From Bifidobacterium parmae (GTDB lineage Bacteria; Actinomycetota; Actinomycetes; Actinomycetales; Bifidobacteriaceae), in contig NZ_NMWT01000011.1 of the NCBI RefSeq assembly GCF_002860365.1, positions 17,572-81,571 on the forward strand: a DNA stretch of 64,000 bases. The letters are read 5' to 3'. Under the pieces are notes generated by a model. That model was given only the letters and a program-made list of their open reading frames with translations, had not been told where the DNA came from and ran no database searches. Made by a program: the position numbers and the translations under genes. Positions 1 to 9,537 of the stretch are shown in pieces (the first letter of the stretch is position 1; each line of letters opens with the position of its first letter).

Positions 1-3000
1 CCCGCAGCCGCGCACGTCACCCGCCGAAACGCGCATGCCGTGCCCGTATGCATCGGTGATCTCCGCCCAGCGCACGCCCTCGTGGTTGCCGGTCTCCTGC
101 GGCACGAGGTACGGCGCGAAATCATCCTCGGCCGTGCGCGAGAACACGCCGAGCTTCGCGCCGTGCAGTCGGTCGGCGTAGGTCTCCTCGGGTCCGAATC
201 CGTAGAAGCGCAGGCGATCGTACTGCGCGGGCAGCTTCCATTCGAGTCCGAACGCGGGCAGCGTGGCCGCACCGGCCTCGCCCGGGTATTCGACCGTCAG
301 GTGCACGCGCAGACGGTCGTCCACGTCGTAGCGCACGACGACCGGCGTGTGCGCGGCATCGGCGAGTTCGTAGTCGTAGCGTGCGGTCAGGCCGTGGCCG
401 TCGGCCGTCGGTTCCACCGACGTGCCGGTCACGCGCGCGTACCGGCCCGCCGCGAACCACTGCGCGCGGTCGAATCCGGAGCCGTTGCCGCGGTCGTTGT
501 CGACGAGCGCGCGGAACGTCGTGAGATTCGGCCGGCGGATGACCATCTCACGTCCGTCGCGACGGAACGACACGATGCCGCCCTGCGACTTCGACAGGAT
601 GATCTCGTCGCGGCCGTCGTGGATTCCCGCGTTGAAGCCGTCGGCGGCGACGGTCGCGCGCGGCGCGGCACCGTCGCACGCGCGACCGCCCGCCGCACCG
701 GCACCGTCGCCGTCCACGGACACGACGGTCGTGTGCTGGCCGAACGTGAGCTCGTACCCGGCCGGCGCCCAGTCGGTGGCGACGGCGAGACGCTGGTCGA
801 CCTCATACGTGACCTCGTACCGGCCGCCTGCCGCGCAACCGCAATCGCCGCCCGTCACGTCCACCAGATCGGTGACGGACGGGAACCCGACCGCCTCGCG
901 ACGGGTCTCGCCGGCCGGCACGTCGAAGCGGTAGTCGGCGTGCCAGCGTTCGACGCCGTCGACGAGCACGCGCGCGGTGAACACATAGCCGGCGGTGGAC
1001 ACGAACAGGTTGTCGTTCGTGACCGTCACGCCGTGCGCGTCCGGCACGAGCCTGACGTTCGCGTAGCACTGCTTGACTTCGGCGGCCTTGGGGGATGGGG
1101 TGCGGTCGGCGAACACGATGCCGTCACCGCTGAACTCGTAGTCGTTCGGACGATCGTCGAAGTCGCCGCCGTAGGCGAGGCGCTCGGTGCCGTCGGGGAG
1201 CCTCTGGACGAGCGCCTGATCGACGAAGTCCCAGATGAAGCCGCCCTGGTACTTCGGGTACTTCTCGAGCGCCGTGTACAGGTGCAGGCCACCGGTGGAG
1301 TTGCCCATCGAATGCGAGTATTCGCAGGAGATGTACGGCTTGGCGTTGTCGCCGAGGTAGAGTTCCTCGATTTCGGCGGGCTTCGCGTACATGCGGCTCA
1401 TCACGTCGGAGACGTCGTTGTATTCCTGCTGCCAGAACACGCCCTCGTAGTGGACCGGGCGATGCGGGTCGTTCGCATGCACGAAGTCGTACATGGAACG
1501 GAACACGTCGCCGCCGAACGACTCGTTGCCGAGCGACCAGATGACGACGCTCGGATGGTTGTAGTCGCGGCGCATCATGCTGCGCGTGCGATCGACACAT
1601 GCCCCGCGCCATTCGTCGCGGCTCGCGGGCACGGCGAGGTCGGGCGTGAGCACGTCGCCGGGGGAGGTCCAGCTGCCGTGCGTCTCGAGGTTCGTCTCGT
1701 CGATCACGTAGATGCCGTATTCGTCGCACAGTTCGTACCAGCGGCTCTCGTTCGGGTAGTGCGAGGTGCGCACGGCGTTGATGTTGTGGCGCTTGAAGAA
1801 GCGGATGTCGGCGATCATATCCGATTCGGGCACGGTGCGGCCGGTGCGGGCGTCGAATTCGTGGCGGTTGACGCCCTTGAACACGATGCGCTTGCCATTG
1901 AGCTTCATCAGTCCGTCCTCGATGGCGAAGCGGCGGAATCCGATGCGCTGCGGGACGGCTTCGACGAGCGCGCCGTCCGCGCCGGCGACGACGAGTTCCA
2001 GCGTGTAGAGGGCTGGATCCTCGGCGCTCCACGGGTTCACCTGGCCGACGTTCGCGTGCCACGTGACCGTGCCCTGCGCGACGGCGGGGGCGGTCACGTC
2101 GACGGGGGTTGTCACGTCGGCGACGGTCTTCGTCTCGCCCCACACGACGACGCCGTCCGCGTCGCGCAGCGCGAGATCGACGGTCGCGCCGGCGAGGTCA
2201 GCGTCGCAGCCGGCGAGCGTCGCGACGACGTCGAGCACGCCCTCGCCGGTCGAGGCGTCATAGTCGGCGTCGACCTTAAGGTCGGCGACATGGACGCGCG
2301 GATGCACGGCGAGTTCGACACTGCGGAAGATGCCGTGCAGACGCCAGAAGTCCTGATCCTCCAGCCAGCTCGCGGATGTGAACTCGAAGCAGGCGACGGC
2401 GAGCGTGTTCGCGCCTTCGCGGATGATTCCGGTGACGTCGAACTCGCTCGGGGTGAAGGAGTCCTCGGCGTAGCCGACGAACGTGCCGTTGAGCCACACG
2501 GCGATCGCGGTGGCGGCGCCGTGGAAGGTGAGGGTGACGGTGCGTCCGTCGCGGATCGCGGCGGCGGTCTTCAGAGCGGGGGCGAACACGCGGCGGTACA
2601 GGGCGACGTGGTTGTGTTCGGGGATGCCGGGCGCGACCGGGGCCTCATGGCCGGACCACGGGTACTGCTGGTTCACGTACTGGTGCTTGAGGAATCCCTT
2701 GACTTCGAGCGCGGAGGGCACGTCGATGGGGGAGAATGCGGAGTCGTCGTAGGCGGGCTGGGCGAAGGCGGCTTCGGCGAGCGTGCTCTTGCCGTAGCCG
2801 GCGAGGTCCACGAGTTCGACCTTCCACGTGCCGTCGAGGCTCTGCCTGAGGTCGGACGCCTCGCCCGCGGCTGGGACGTGGTCGTAGGCGCGGTGGCTGG
2901 AGTGGGCGGCGAGACGGTTGACGGCGAACGTGCGCGGGTCGGTGAGCCATGCCGGATCGAAGCGGTCGGCGGCGACCGGTTGCGCGGATGATTGCCCGCC

Positions 3001-3030
3001 TGTCCATCCGGCTGTGGTGAGACTGGTCAT
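1..3030 (-). CDS. lacZ: Beta-galactosidase, GH2 family (C terminus outside window)
   Basis: Cytoplasmic enzyme that hydrolyses terminal beta-galactosides such as lactose. From the ATG at 3030, preceded by an AGAAAGG ribosome site, 1010 codons stay open to base 1, so only the extreme C terminus is missing if the protein has the usual LacZ length of about 1020-1050 residues. The predicted acid/base glutamate is Glu503 in SLGNESFGG (codon 1522-1524) and the nucleophile is Glu570 in SCEYSHSMGN (codon 1321-1323); both match the GH2 LacZ signatures. The N-terminal sugar-binding domain is complete. It diverges from the GPH transporter at 3430, and an operator-like site at 3111-3126 lies 80 bp upstream of the start, so joint control by the LacI protein at 5260 is likely. 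The long open frame on the opposite strand is a GC-driven shadow. Confidence 0.95.
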   Translation of the reverse strand, partial: MTSLTTAGWTGGQSSAQPVAADRFDPAWLTDPRTFAVNRLAAHSSHRAYDHVPAAGEASDLRQSLDGTWKVELVDLAGYGKSTLAEAAFAQPAYDDSAFSPIDVPSALEVKGFLKHQYVNQQYPWSGHEAPVAPGIPEHNHVALYRRVFAPALKTAAAIRDGRTVTLTFHGAATAIAVWLNGTFVGYAEDSFTPSEFDVTGIIREGANTLAVACFEFTSASWLEDQDFWRLHGIFRSVELAVHPRVHVADLKVDADYDASTGEGVLDVVATLAGCDADLAGATVDLALRDADGVVVWGETKTVADVTTPVDVTAPAVAQGTVTWHANVGQVNPWSAEDPALYTLELVVAGADGALVEAVPQRIGFRRFAIEDGLMKLNGKRIVFKGVNRHEFDARTGRTVPESDMIADIRFFKRHNINAVRTSHYPNESRWYELCDEYGIYVIDETNLETHGSWTSPGDVLTPDLAVPASRDEWRGACVDRTRSMMRRDYNHPSVVIWSLGNESFGGDVFRSMYDFVHANDPHRPVHYEGVFWQQEYNDVSDVMSRMYAKPAEIEELYLGDNAKPYISCEYSHSMGNSTGGLHLYTALEKYPKYQGGFIWDFVDQALVQRLPDGTERLAYGGDFDDRPNDYEFSGDGIVFADRTPSPKAAEVKQCYANVRLVPDAHGVTVTNDNLFVSTAGYVFTARVLVDGVERWHADYRFDVPAGETRREAVGFPSVTDLVDVTGGDCGCAAGGRYEVTYEVDQRLAVATDWAPAGYELTFGQHTTVVSVDGDGAGAAGGRACDGAAPRATVAADGFNAGIHDGRDEIILSKSQGGIVSFRRDGREMVIRRPNLTTFRALVDNDRGNGSGFDRAQWFAAGRYARVTGTSVEPTADGHGLTARYDYELADAAHTPVVVRYDVDDRLRVHLTVEYPGEAGAATLPAFGLEWKLPAQYDRLRFYGFGPEETYADRLHGAKLGVFSRTAEDDFAPYLVPQETGNHEGVRWAEITDAYGHGMRVSAGDVRGCG

Positions 3031-3429
3031 AATCATTGCCTTTCTGCTGGTCCCGATGGTGCGCCGATGCTTGATTGTTGTGCACCACGACTTCGTGATT
3101 TCCCACCGGGATAAATCGTTTACTAAATTTACCGTCGCCAATACGATAACGCAACCACGACACGCGCCCACTCCGACGGCAGGGCATTTCAATCACCGCA
3201 CTACCACCAACGCAACATCACACACGACACCGCACACGACACCACACACCGCACCACCAACACCAACCTCCGGCAGCACGCCAACACACTCGCGACACGC
3301 CTTACCGACAGCCGTTTTTATAACGATATTTAGTTATGATTTTACTTATTCCAAGTAATGCGATACACTCAATCGCATCTGTCCGGACAACAACGTCCGG
3401 GCGGCTTCACCGTCGAAAGAAGGCACAGG
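3031..3429. promoter_or_regulatory. Divergent lacZ-lacS promoter region with operator-like sites
   Basis: This 399-bp gap is AT-richer than its surroundings and holds no gene. At 3111-3126 the minus strand reads TTAGTAAACGATTTAT, which shares TTAGTAAACGA with 5207-5222 in front of the LacI gene. On the plus strand TATGAT at 3335-3340 could be a -10 box for the transporter; it is overlapped by the inverted repeat ATAAC (3320-3324) and GTTAT (3333-3337). The stretch 3180-3300 is a CA-rich low-complexity tract with many ACAC steps and no recognisable signal. The pairing of operator and regulator is inferred from the sequence match and the gene order. Confidence 0.6.
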
Positions 3430-5004
3430 ATGTCCGCCACGCCCACGGAACCCACGCATACGCCATCAACCCAGCAATCCGATCCGCAACGACCGGCAGC
3501 ACCGAACCCGAACCAATCCGCCACGACCGCCACGACCGCCACGACCACCGCGCCAACGATCCACAAAGGGCGTCTCGCCGCCTACGCGTTCGGCAACTTC
3601 GGCCAAGCGCTCTTCTACAACGCGCTGAGCACCTACTTCGTGGTCTACGCGACCACGTCGCTGTTCGCCGGCATCGACAAGGCCCTCGCGGCCAAACTCA
3701 TCGGCGTCATCACCTCGCTCGTGATGATCATCCGCATCGCCGAGATCTTCATCGACCCGCTGCTCGGCAACCTCGTCGACAACACCACCACGCGGATCGG
3801 CCGGTTCCGCCCATGGCAGTTCATCGGCGGCACCGTCTCCGCCATCCTGCTGCTCATCATCTTCACCGGCATGTTCGGCCTGGTGAACGTCAACACCACC
3901 GCGTTCATCATCACGTTCGTCATCGTGTTCATCGTGCTCGACGTGTTCTACTCGCTGCGTGACATCTCCTATTGGGGCATGGTGCCGGCCATCTCCTCCG
4001 ACTCGCACGAACGCTCCGTCTACACCGCCGCCGGCACGCTGTTCGGCTCGCTCGGCTACAACGGTCTGACCATCGCCGTCATCCCGATCACCACGATGTT
4101 CGCGATGGACCACACCACGCAGACGCAGGGCGGTTGGACCGCGTTCGGCGTCATCGTCGCGCTCATCGGCATCCTCACCTGCTGGACCGTCGGCTTCGGC
4201 GTCAAGGAGAACGACAGCGCGCTGCGCAGGAAGGCCGAGGCGAACGGCAACCCGCTGCAGGCGTTCAAGGCACTCGGCCGCAACGACCAGCTGATGTGGA
4301 CCGCCCTCGCCTACCTGTTCTACTCGTTCGCGAACGTGGCCACCGGCGGCGTGATGGTGTACCTGTTCAAATACGTCGTCAACCGTTCCGACCTGTTCTC
4401 GATCACCGGCATCATCCCGTTCGTGGCGGGCATCCTGCTCGCGCCGCTGTTCCCGATCGTCACGCGCCGCGTCCCACGCAAGGCCGTGTTCCTCACGGGC
4501 GTCGCGATGATGGGATGCGCCTACGTGCTGTTCATCATCGCGCCGACCAACATCACGGTCGTCATCACCGCGCTGGTGCTCTTCTACGCGCCGCAGACGC
4601 TCATCCAGATGACCGGCATCCTGTGCCTCGAAGACTCCGTCGAATACGGACAGCTCAAGACCAGCCGCCGCAACGAGGCCGTGACGCTCTCCGTGCGCCC
4701 GATGCTCGACAAGATCGCCGGCGCGTTGTCCAACGGATTCGTCGGCTTCGTGGCCGTCGCCGCCGGCATGATCGGCACGGCCACGGCCGGCGACATGACC
4801 CCGGCGAACATCGCCACGTTCAAGGGGTTCGCGTTCTACATGCCGCTCGCGTTCATCGTGATCAGCTTCCTCACGTTCCTGTTCGGCGTGAAGCTCAGCG
4901 AGAAGGCGCATGCCCGCATCGTGCGCCAACTCGAGGCCGGCATGGGCGGCGACGGCGAGCCGGAATACGGCAAGGAGATCGCCAAGGCCGCGTTGCTCGG
5001 CTAG
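3430..5004 (+). CDS. GPH-family galactoside/sugar:cation symporter
   Basis: Inner-membrane transporter of the glycoside-pentoside-hexuronide branch of the major facilitator superfamily, expected to bring beta-galactosides or a related glycoside into the cell with a cation. The ATG at 3430 follows AAAGAAGG and gives 524 residues; an in-frame ATG at 3358 has no ribosome site. After a Thr/Pro/Asn-rich N-terminal tail of about 40 residues come roughly 12 hydrophobic segments. The family signature in the loop after the second segment is visible as DPLLGNLVD, followed by ISYWGM. There is no C-terminal EIIA domain like that of streptococcal LacS. Its position between lacZ and a LacI gene supports lactose or galacto-oligosaccharide uptake; substrate is inferred. 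Confidence 0.85.
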   Translation: MSATPTEPTHTPSTQQSDPQRPAAPNPNQSATTATTATTTAPTIHKGRLAAYAFGNFGQALFYNALSTYFVVYATTSLFAGIDKALAAKLIGVITSLVMIIRIAEIFIDPLLGNLVDNTTTRIGRFRPWQFIGGTVSAILLLIIFTGMFGLVNVNTTAFIITFVIVFIVLDVFYSLRDISYWGMVPAISSDSHERSVYTAAGTLFGSLGYNGLTIAVIPITTMFAMDHTTQTQGGWTAFGVIVALIGILTCWTVGFGVKENDSALRRKAEANGNPLQAFKALGRNDQLMWTALAYLFYSFANVATGGVMVYLFKYVVNRSDLFSITGIIPFVAGILLAPLFPIVTRRVPRKAVFLTGVAMMGCAYVLFIIAPTNITVVITALVLFYAPQTLIQMTGILCLEDSVEYGQLKTSRRNEAVTLSVRPMLDKIAGALSNGFVGFVAVAAGMIGTATAGDMTPANIATFKGFAFYMPLAFIVISFLTFLFGVKLSEKAHARIVRQLEAGMGGDGEPEYGKEIAKAALLG

Positions 5005-5075
5005 CGAGGTACCTACCGTCAAGGCCGCGTGACGTCGGTTCGATCCCCGTCGATCACGGTCGGTTCCCAGACTCT

Positions 5076-5133
5076 CACGGTTCCCTCCTTGGTGTGCCAC
5101 GGTTTTCCGTTGCACACCAAGGAGGGAACCGTG
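5076..5133. terminator. 22-bp inverted repeat carrying the GGAGGGAACCGTG motif
   Basis: Arms 5076-5097 and 5112-5133 are perfect inverse complements separated by 14 bases. The hairpin lies 72 bp after the transporter stop and could end its transcript, although no strong T-run follows. A further direct copy of GAGGGAGGGAACCGTG follows at 5139-5154. A near-identical palindrome is present at 12709-12770, so this is an interspersed repeat and not a locus-specific terminator. Confidence 0.65.
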
Positions 5134-5206
5134 CTAACGAGGGAGGGAACCGTGACAATCGATGAGCCCGGTGCGCCCGCGCGCGACGCCGTGCGATCTG
5201 ATGGGA

Positions 5207-5222
5207 TTAGTAAACGAATTTA
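5207..5222 (+). promoter_or_regulatory. Operator-like site shared with the lacZ promoter
   Basis: TTAGTAAACGAATTTA, 37 bp before the LacI start, contains GTAAA and TTTAC half-sites. The first 11 bases are repeated on the minus strand at 3116-3126 upstream of lacZ. This suggests one LacI-type protein controls both its own gene and lacZ. Confidence 0.55.
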
Positions 5223-5250
5223 CCTGTGATTCCGCAAGGGAGCGTACTGA

Positions 5251-6276
<1,026 letters not shown>

Positions 6277-6500
6277 GACTACATGTTCAAACCTTCGGGG
6301 CATCTCAACAGCAGTTTCACCCCGGCGGGGAGTGAGGGCACGCGGGCACGCCCCGCTCTGTAGCGAACGACACGCATAGGCCCGTCTTTCGCTACGGAAT
6401 CGGCGGCGCACTCCACCCAGCGGGTGCACCGCTCCACGACTCCGCATACAGATCGCCCGCGGCGATATGGGCGCAGGGAACCGACAAACCGCGGTCGGCT

Positions 6501-7169
6501 CTAACGCCAGCCGGCAAGGAAGGAAGCGGCCTTTGCCCGGTCATCACGGTAGGCCTTGCCGAACTCGTCGATGAGGCCGTGGAACTCCTGAAGCTGTGCG
6601 ACGTCGAGCCCGGAGGCGAGCACCACGGGCGAGAACGCCTTGTGGAACGCCGGATACCCGGCCGGCACGGCGAACCCAAGGAAGGCGAACAAACGCCGAG
6701 CATAGGTGTCGGCGACGAACGCGCGTCGGGAGAACACGTAGAGCATCAGGTCGTCGGCGGTCTCACCCCCGATGCCGAACAACGACAGCAGCTCGGCGCG
6801 CAGCGCGTCGTCGGGCACGCCGGCGACGCCACCCGGATCGGCGCCGCACCGATCGACGTACCAGCGGCTCAGCGACCGTAGCGTCCGGGCCTTGTTCCGG
6901 TAGAAGCCGGACGAACGGATCAGGTCCTGCAACGCCTGAGAATCCGGTTCCACAGCAGCGATGGCGTGCGGCTCCAGCATGCCCGCCGCCTTCAGCGCCT
7001 TCAACGAGCGGTCGACGTTGCCCCATGCGGTGTTCTGCGTGAGCACCGCGCCCACCATGATCTCGAACGGCGTATCCGCCGGCCACCAATCAGTGGGACC
7101 CAGCTCCCGTTCCATCACCGCGTACAGCCGCCCGATATCTTCGGGATCCGGGCAACGATAAGACGTCAT
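6501..7169 (-). CDS. HhH-GPD DNA glycosylase, EndoIII/MagIII-like, without iron-sulfur cluster
   Basis: Base-excision repair enzyme of the helix-hairpin-helix GPD superfamily, 222 residues. The core is visible as FEIMVGAVLTQNTAWGNV (35-52), the hairpin FGIGGETAD (131-139) and the catalytic aspartate, likely Asp154 in FVADTYARR. Two things separate it from classical endonuclease III: the lyase lysine of the GVGRKTAN hairpin is replaced (Gly-Glu), and the C-terminal four-cysteine cluster is absent, as only Cys6 and Cys108 occur. A monofunctional glycosylase acting on alkylated or oxidised bases, like MagIII, is therefore more likely than a bifunctional glycosylase/lyase. It stands alone, convergent with the LacI gene. 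Confidence 0.85.
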   Translation of the reverse strand: MTSYRCPDPEDIGRLYAVMERELGPTDWWPADTPFEIMVGAVLTQNTAWGNVDRSLKALKAAGMLEPHAIAAVEPDSQALQDLIRSSGFYRNKARTLRSLSRWYVDRCGADPGGVAGVPDDALRAELLSLFGIGGETADDLMLYVFSRRAFVADTYARRLFAFLGFAVPAGYPAFHKAFSPVVLASGLDVAQLQEFHGLIDEFGKAYRDDRAKAASFLAGWR

Positions 7170-7429
7170 GATCTGACCGCCATTTCATTTGCAGGAACGA
7201 TCCACAGGAATATGGCCATGTGGATAGGTGATCCTGTAGGTGATCTTGACTTCGTCTCCGATCATACGGCAATTACCGGGGCCGGTTTGATACCGCGCCC
7301 GACATCATGATTCTCGATCGGGGACCGCATGGACTTCGCCCTGCGGCTCTAGGCCCTCACATCCACCGCCGCTGTCGCGGCATGACACCGGCACCGTGAC
7401 CGCGGCAGCCCCTCGCCAAGGCAATCTTC

Positions 7430-7558
7430 CCATAAAGGCAGCTTCCCCATAGAAGCAGCCCCATAAAGACGGCATCCCCCATAAAGGCATTCCCCATAAA
7501 GGCAACCCCCATAAAGGCATTCCCCATAAAGGCAACCCCCATAAAGGCATTCCCCATT
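7430..7558. repeat. Tandem 15-bp repeat (GGCA[AT][CT]CCCCATAAA)
   Basis: At least six 15-bp units occur from 7471 to 7558, alternating GGCAACCCCCATAAA and GGCATTCCCCATAAA, so that 30-bp pairs repeat exactly (7501-7530, 7531-7555). Degenerate units extend back to about 7430. On the minus strand the unit encodes the pentapeptide Met-Pro-Leu-Trp-Gly in an 81-codon open frame (7305-7550), but I see no ribosome site or homology that would make this a gene. The rest of 7170-7430 holds no gene. The array abuts the IS607-like element. Confidence 0.85.
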
Positions 7559-7629
7559 CTCCTATAAGGGTTGTGAACTGCTGAGGCTTTGGTTTGTTTT
7601 GCCTTGTTGGTGTGTGGTATGATTTGCCT

Positions 7630-8211
7630 GTGCGTGCGAAGGAATGGGCGGCTCGTGAGGGTTTGAACGAGCAGACGGTGTGGAAGTGGTGCCGTGAGAA
7701 CCGTATGCCTGTTCCCGTGGAGAAATCCGGGAGCGTGTGGCTGGTCCACGACCCGAAGTATGAGAAGACGGATATGCCGGCGACCGGTTCGCGCGTCGTG
7801 TGCTATGCGCGTGTCTCGTCCTCCGATCGGAAAGCCGACTTGCAGCGTCAGGCGGACCGGTTGAAGGCGTTCGCCATCAACATGGGGGTCGAGAAACCGG
7901 AATTGGTCATGGAGACCGGTTCCGGCATGAACGACAAACGTCGCAAATTGAACCGCATCCTCGCCGACCCGACCGTGGGCACGATCATCGTGGAGCATCG
8001 GGATCGTCTGGCCCGTATGAACGCCGGACTGGTCGAATCCGCGTTGAACGCGCAGGGACGACGACTGATCGTCGTGGACGATTCGGAGCTTGACGACGAC
8101 TTGGTGCGTGACATGACCGAGGTATTGACCTCGTTGTGCGCCCGACTGTACGGGCGGCGCGCGGCGAGGAGCAAGGCGAAGGCCGCGTTGAAGGCGGCGC
8201 ATGATGCTTGA
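7630..8211 (+). CDS. tnpA: IS607-family transposase TnpA (serine recombinase)
   Basis: Catalyses excision and insertion of the element by a serine-resolvase mechanism. I take the GTG at 7630 as the start, because family members begin with a MerR-like helix-turn-helix of the form KEWAAREGLNEQTVWKWCR right at the N terminus; 193 residues. The resolvase domain starts at about residue 55 with CYARVSSSDRKADLQRQ, where the family's catalytic serine lies, and continues through EHRDRLAR and a C-terminal arginine-rich helix. Its stop overlaps the tnpB start by 11 bp, implying translational coupling. Confidence 0.9.
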   Translation: MRAKEWAAREGLNEQTVWKWCRENRMPVPVEKSGSVWLVHDPKYEKTDMPATGSRVVCYARVSSSDRKADLQRQADRLKAFAINMGVEKPELVMETGSGMNDKRRKLNRILADPTVGTIIVEHRDRLARMNAGLVESALNAQGRRLIVVDDSELDDDLVRDMTEVLTSLCARLYGRRAARSKAKAALKAAHDA

Positions 8212-9502
8212 GGCCGTCAAGGTGGCGTTGGACCCGACGCCCATACAGGAACGGTTGCTGTCGTCGCACGCGGGAGCGGCTCGGTTCGCGTACAACGCGG
8301 GCCTCGCCCACGTCAAAACCGCCATCGAGGCCGGGGAGGGGCCGGAATGGTCCCTGTATGCGCTGCGCCGCTGGTGGAACGCGAACAAGGACAAGCTGGC
8401 CGTGGATGCGGACGGGAGACCGTGGTGGCGGGAGAACTCGAAGGAGGCGTACGGCAGCGGGCTTGAATCGTTGGCGGACGCCCTGTCGAACTGGTCGAAA
8501 AGCCGCAAGGGCGAACGGAGGGGACGCAGGGTCGGCTTCCCGAGGTTCAAGGCGAAGGACAGCGCCACGCCACGGTTCGCGTACACGACCGGCAGCTTCG
8601 GCCTCGTCAAGGACGACCCGAAAGCATTGCGACTACCGCGTATCGGCCGCGTGCACTGCATGGAGGACATAATGAGACGCGTGGACGGGGCGAGGGTGCT
8701 GCGCATGACGGTCTCGTGCCGCGCGGGACGCTGGTACGCCTCATTGACCGTCGAACGCGCCGACCCGACGGCGAAACGAACCCCGCAGGGAGGGGCGGTC
8801 GGCGTCGATCTGGGCGTCAAAACGCTCGCCACGCTCTCGGACGGCACCGTCATCGACAACCCGCACACGCTCAGAACGGCCGAACGCCGGCTGAAACGCG
8901 CGCAGAGAGCGTTGAGCCGCAAGACCAAGGGGTCAAAGCGACGTCTCAAGGCGCGAAACAAGGTCGCCCGCATCCACGCGCGCATCACGAACCAGCGGCG
9001 CGACCTGCTGGACAAGCTCACCACCTGGCTCGCCGGAACATACTCGGACATCAGCATCGAGGATCTGAACGTGACGGGCATGGTCCGAAACCACCGGCTC
9101 GCCAAGGCCGTCGAGGACGCGTCCTTCGCCGAACTGCGACGCCAACTCGAATACAAGACCGCGAGAACCGGTACAAGACTGCATGTGATCGACCGCTGGT
9201 ATCCGTCCAGCAAAACGTGCTCGGACTGCGGGAGCGTGAAAGCCAAGCTCTCCCTCGCCGAGCGCACCTACCACTGCGAGAAATGCGGTCTGACCCTGGA
9301 CCGTGACCTGAACGCGGCCATCAACATCATGGTCGCCGGGAGTGCCCCGGAGACCCTAAACGCGCATGGAGGGGACGCAAGACCCGCCGTCCATCAGGAT
9401 GGAAGGCAGACCCCCGCGAAGTGCGAACCAAGCAGCCGGGCGACCGGCGTCAGACTTGGAGCGGACGGCCGCAAGACCGTCCTGCAAACTAGAACAAACT
9501 AG
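8201..9502 (+). CDS. tnpB: TnpB, RNA-guided DNA endonuclease of an IS607 element
   Basis: Cas12-ancestor nuclease that is guided by an omega RNA made from the element's right end and helps retain the element at donor sites. The 433-residue protein looks complete: RuvC residues Asp203 in GVDLGVKT, Glu287 in SIEDLNV and Asp369 in LDRDLNAA are all present, and the zinc ribbon has two CxxC pairs (CSDCG, CEKCG). The N-terminal third matches the helix-turn-helix domain of OrfB proteins. The ATGs at 8201 and 8204 are both possible. The omega RNA should overlap the 3' end and stop near 9500-9510, but I cannot fix its boundary. About 60 residues after the catalytic Asp form a basic, low-complexity tail. 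Confidence 0.92.
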   Translation: MMLEAVKVALDPTPIQERLLSSHAGAARFAYNAGLAHVKTAIEAGEGPEWSLYALRRWWNANKDKLAVDADGRPWWRENSKEAYGSGLESLADALSNWSKSRKGERRGRRVGFPRFKAKDSATPRFAYTTGSFGLVKDDPKALRLPRIGRVHCMEDIMRRVDGARVLRMTVSCRAGRWYASLTVERADPTAKRTPQGGAVGVDLGVKTLATLSDGTVIDNPHTLRTAERRLKRAQRALSRKTKGSKRRLKARNKVARIHARITNQRRDLLDKLTTWLAGTYSDISIEDLNVTGMVRNHRLAKAVEDASFAELRRQLEYKTARTGTRLHVIDRWYPSSKTCSDCGSVKAKLSLAERTYHCEKCGLTLDRDLNAAINIMVAGSAPETLNAHGGDARPAVHQDGRQTPAKCEPSSRATGVRLGADGRKTVLQTRTN

Positions 9503-9537
9503 CTTGCAACGGCAACCTCCCCCAAACGCGTTGGTTC

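Larger units (their letters stand above)
7561..9510 (+). mobile_element. IS607-family insertion sequence (tnpA + tnpB), ends approximate
   Basis: A serine-recombinase tnpA and an RNA-guided-nuclease-type tnpB overlap in the same direction, the standard IS607 arrangement. IS607 elements lack terminal inverted repeats and target duplications, so the ends cannot be read off one copy; I place them between the 15-bp repeat and the start of the palindrome array. Both genes look intact. Confidence 0.8.

Noticed and set aside
40-2991. 983-codon open frame on the plus strand
   Set aside because: It is the complement of lacZ with no ribosome site or recognisable domain.
3180-3310. CA-rich tract upstream of the transporter as a coding region
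   Set aside because: It translates to Thr/Pro/His repeats with no start signal and lies in the divergent promoter region.
6277-6500. Small gene after the LacI stop
   Set aside because: The stretch carries a degenerate copy of the LacI tail (6311-6336) and no open frame of useful length.
7357-9267. 636-codon open frame antisense to the IS607 genes
   Set aside because: It covers intact tnpA and tnpB in reverse, and its C-terminal part only translates the 15-bp repeat.
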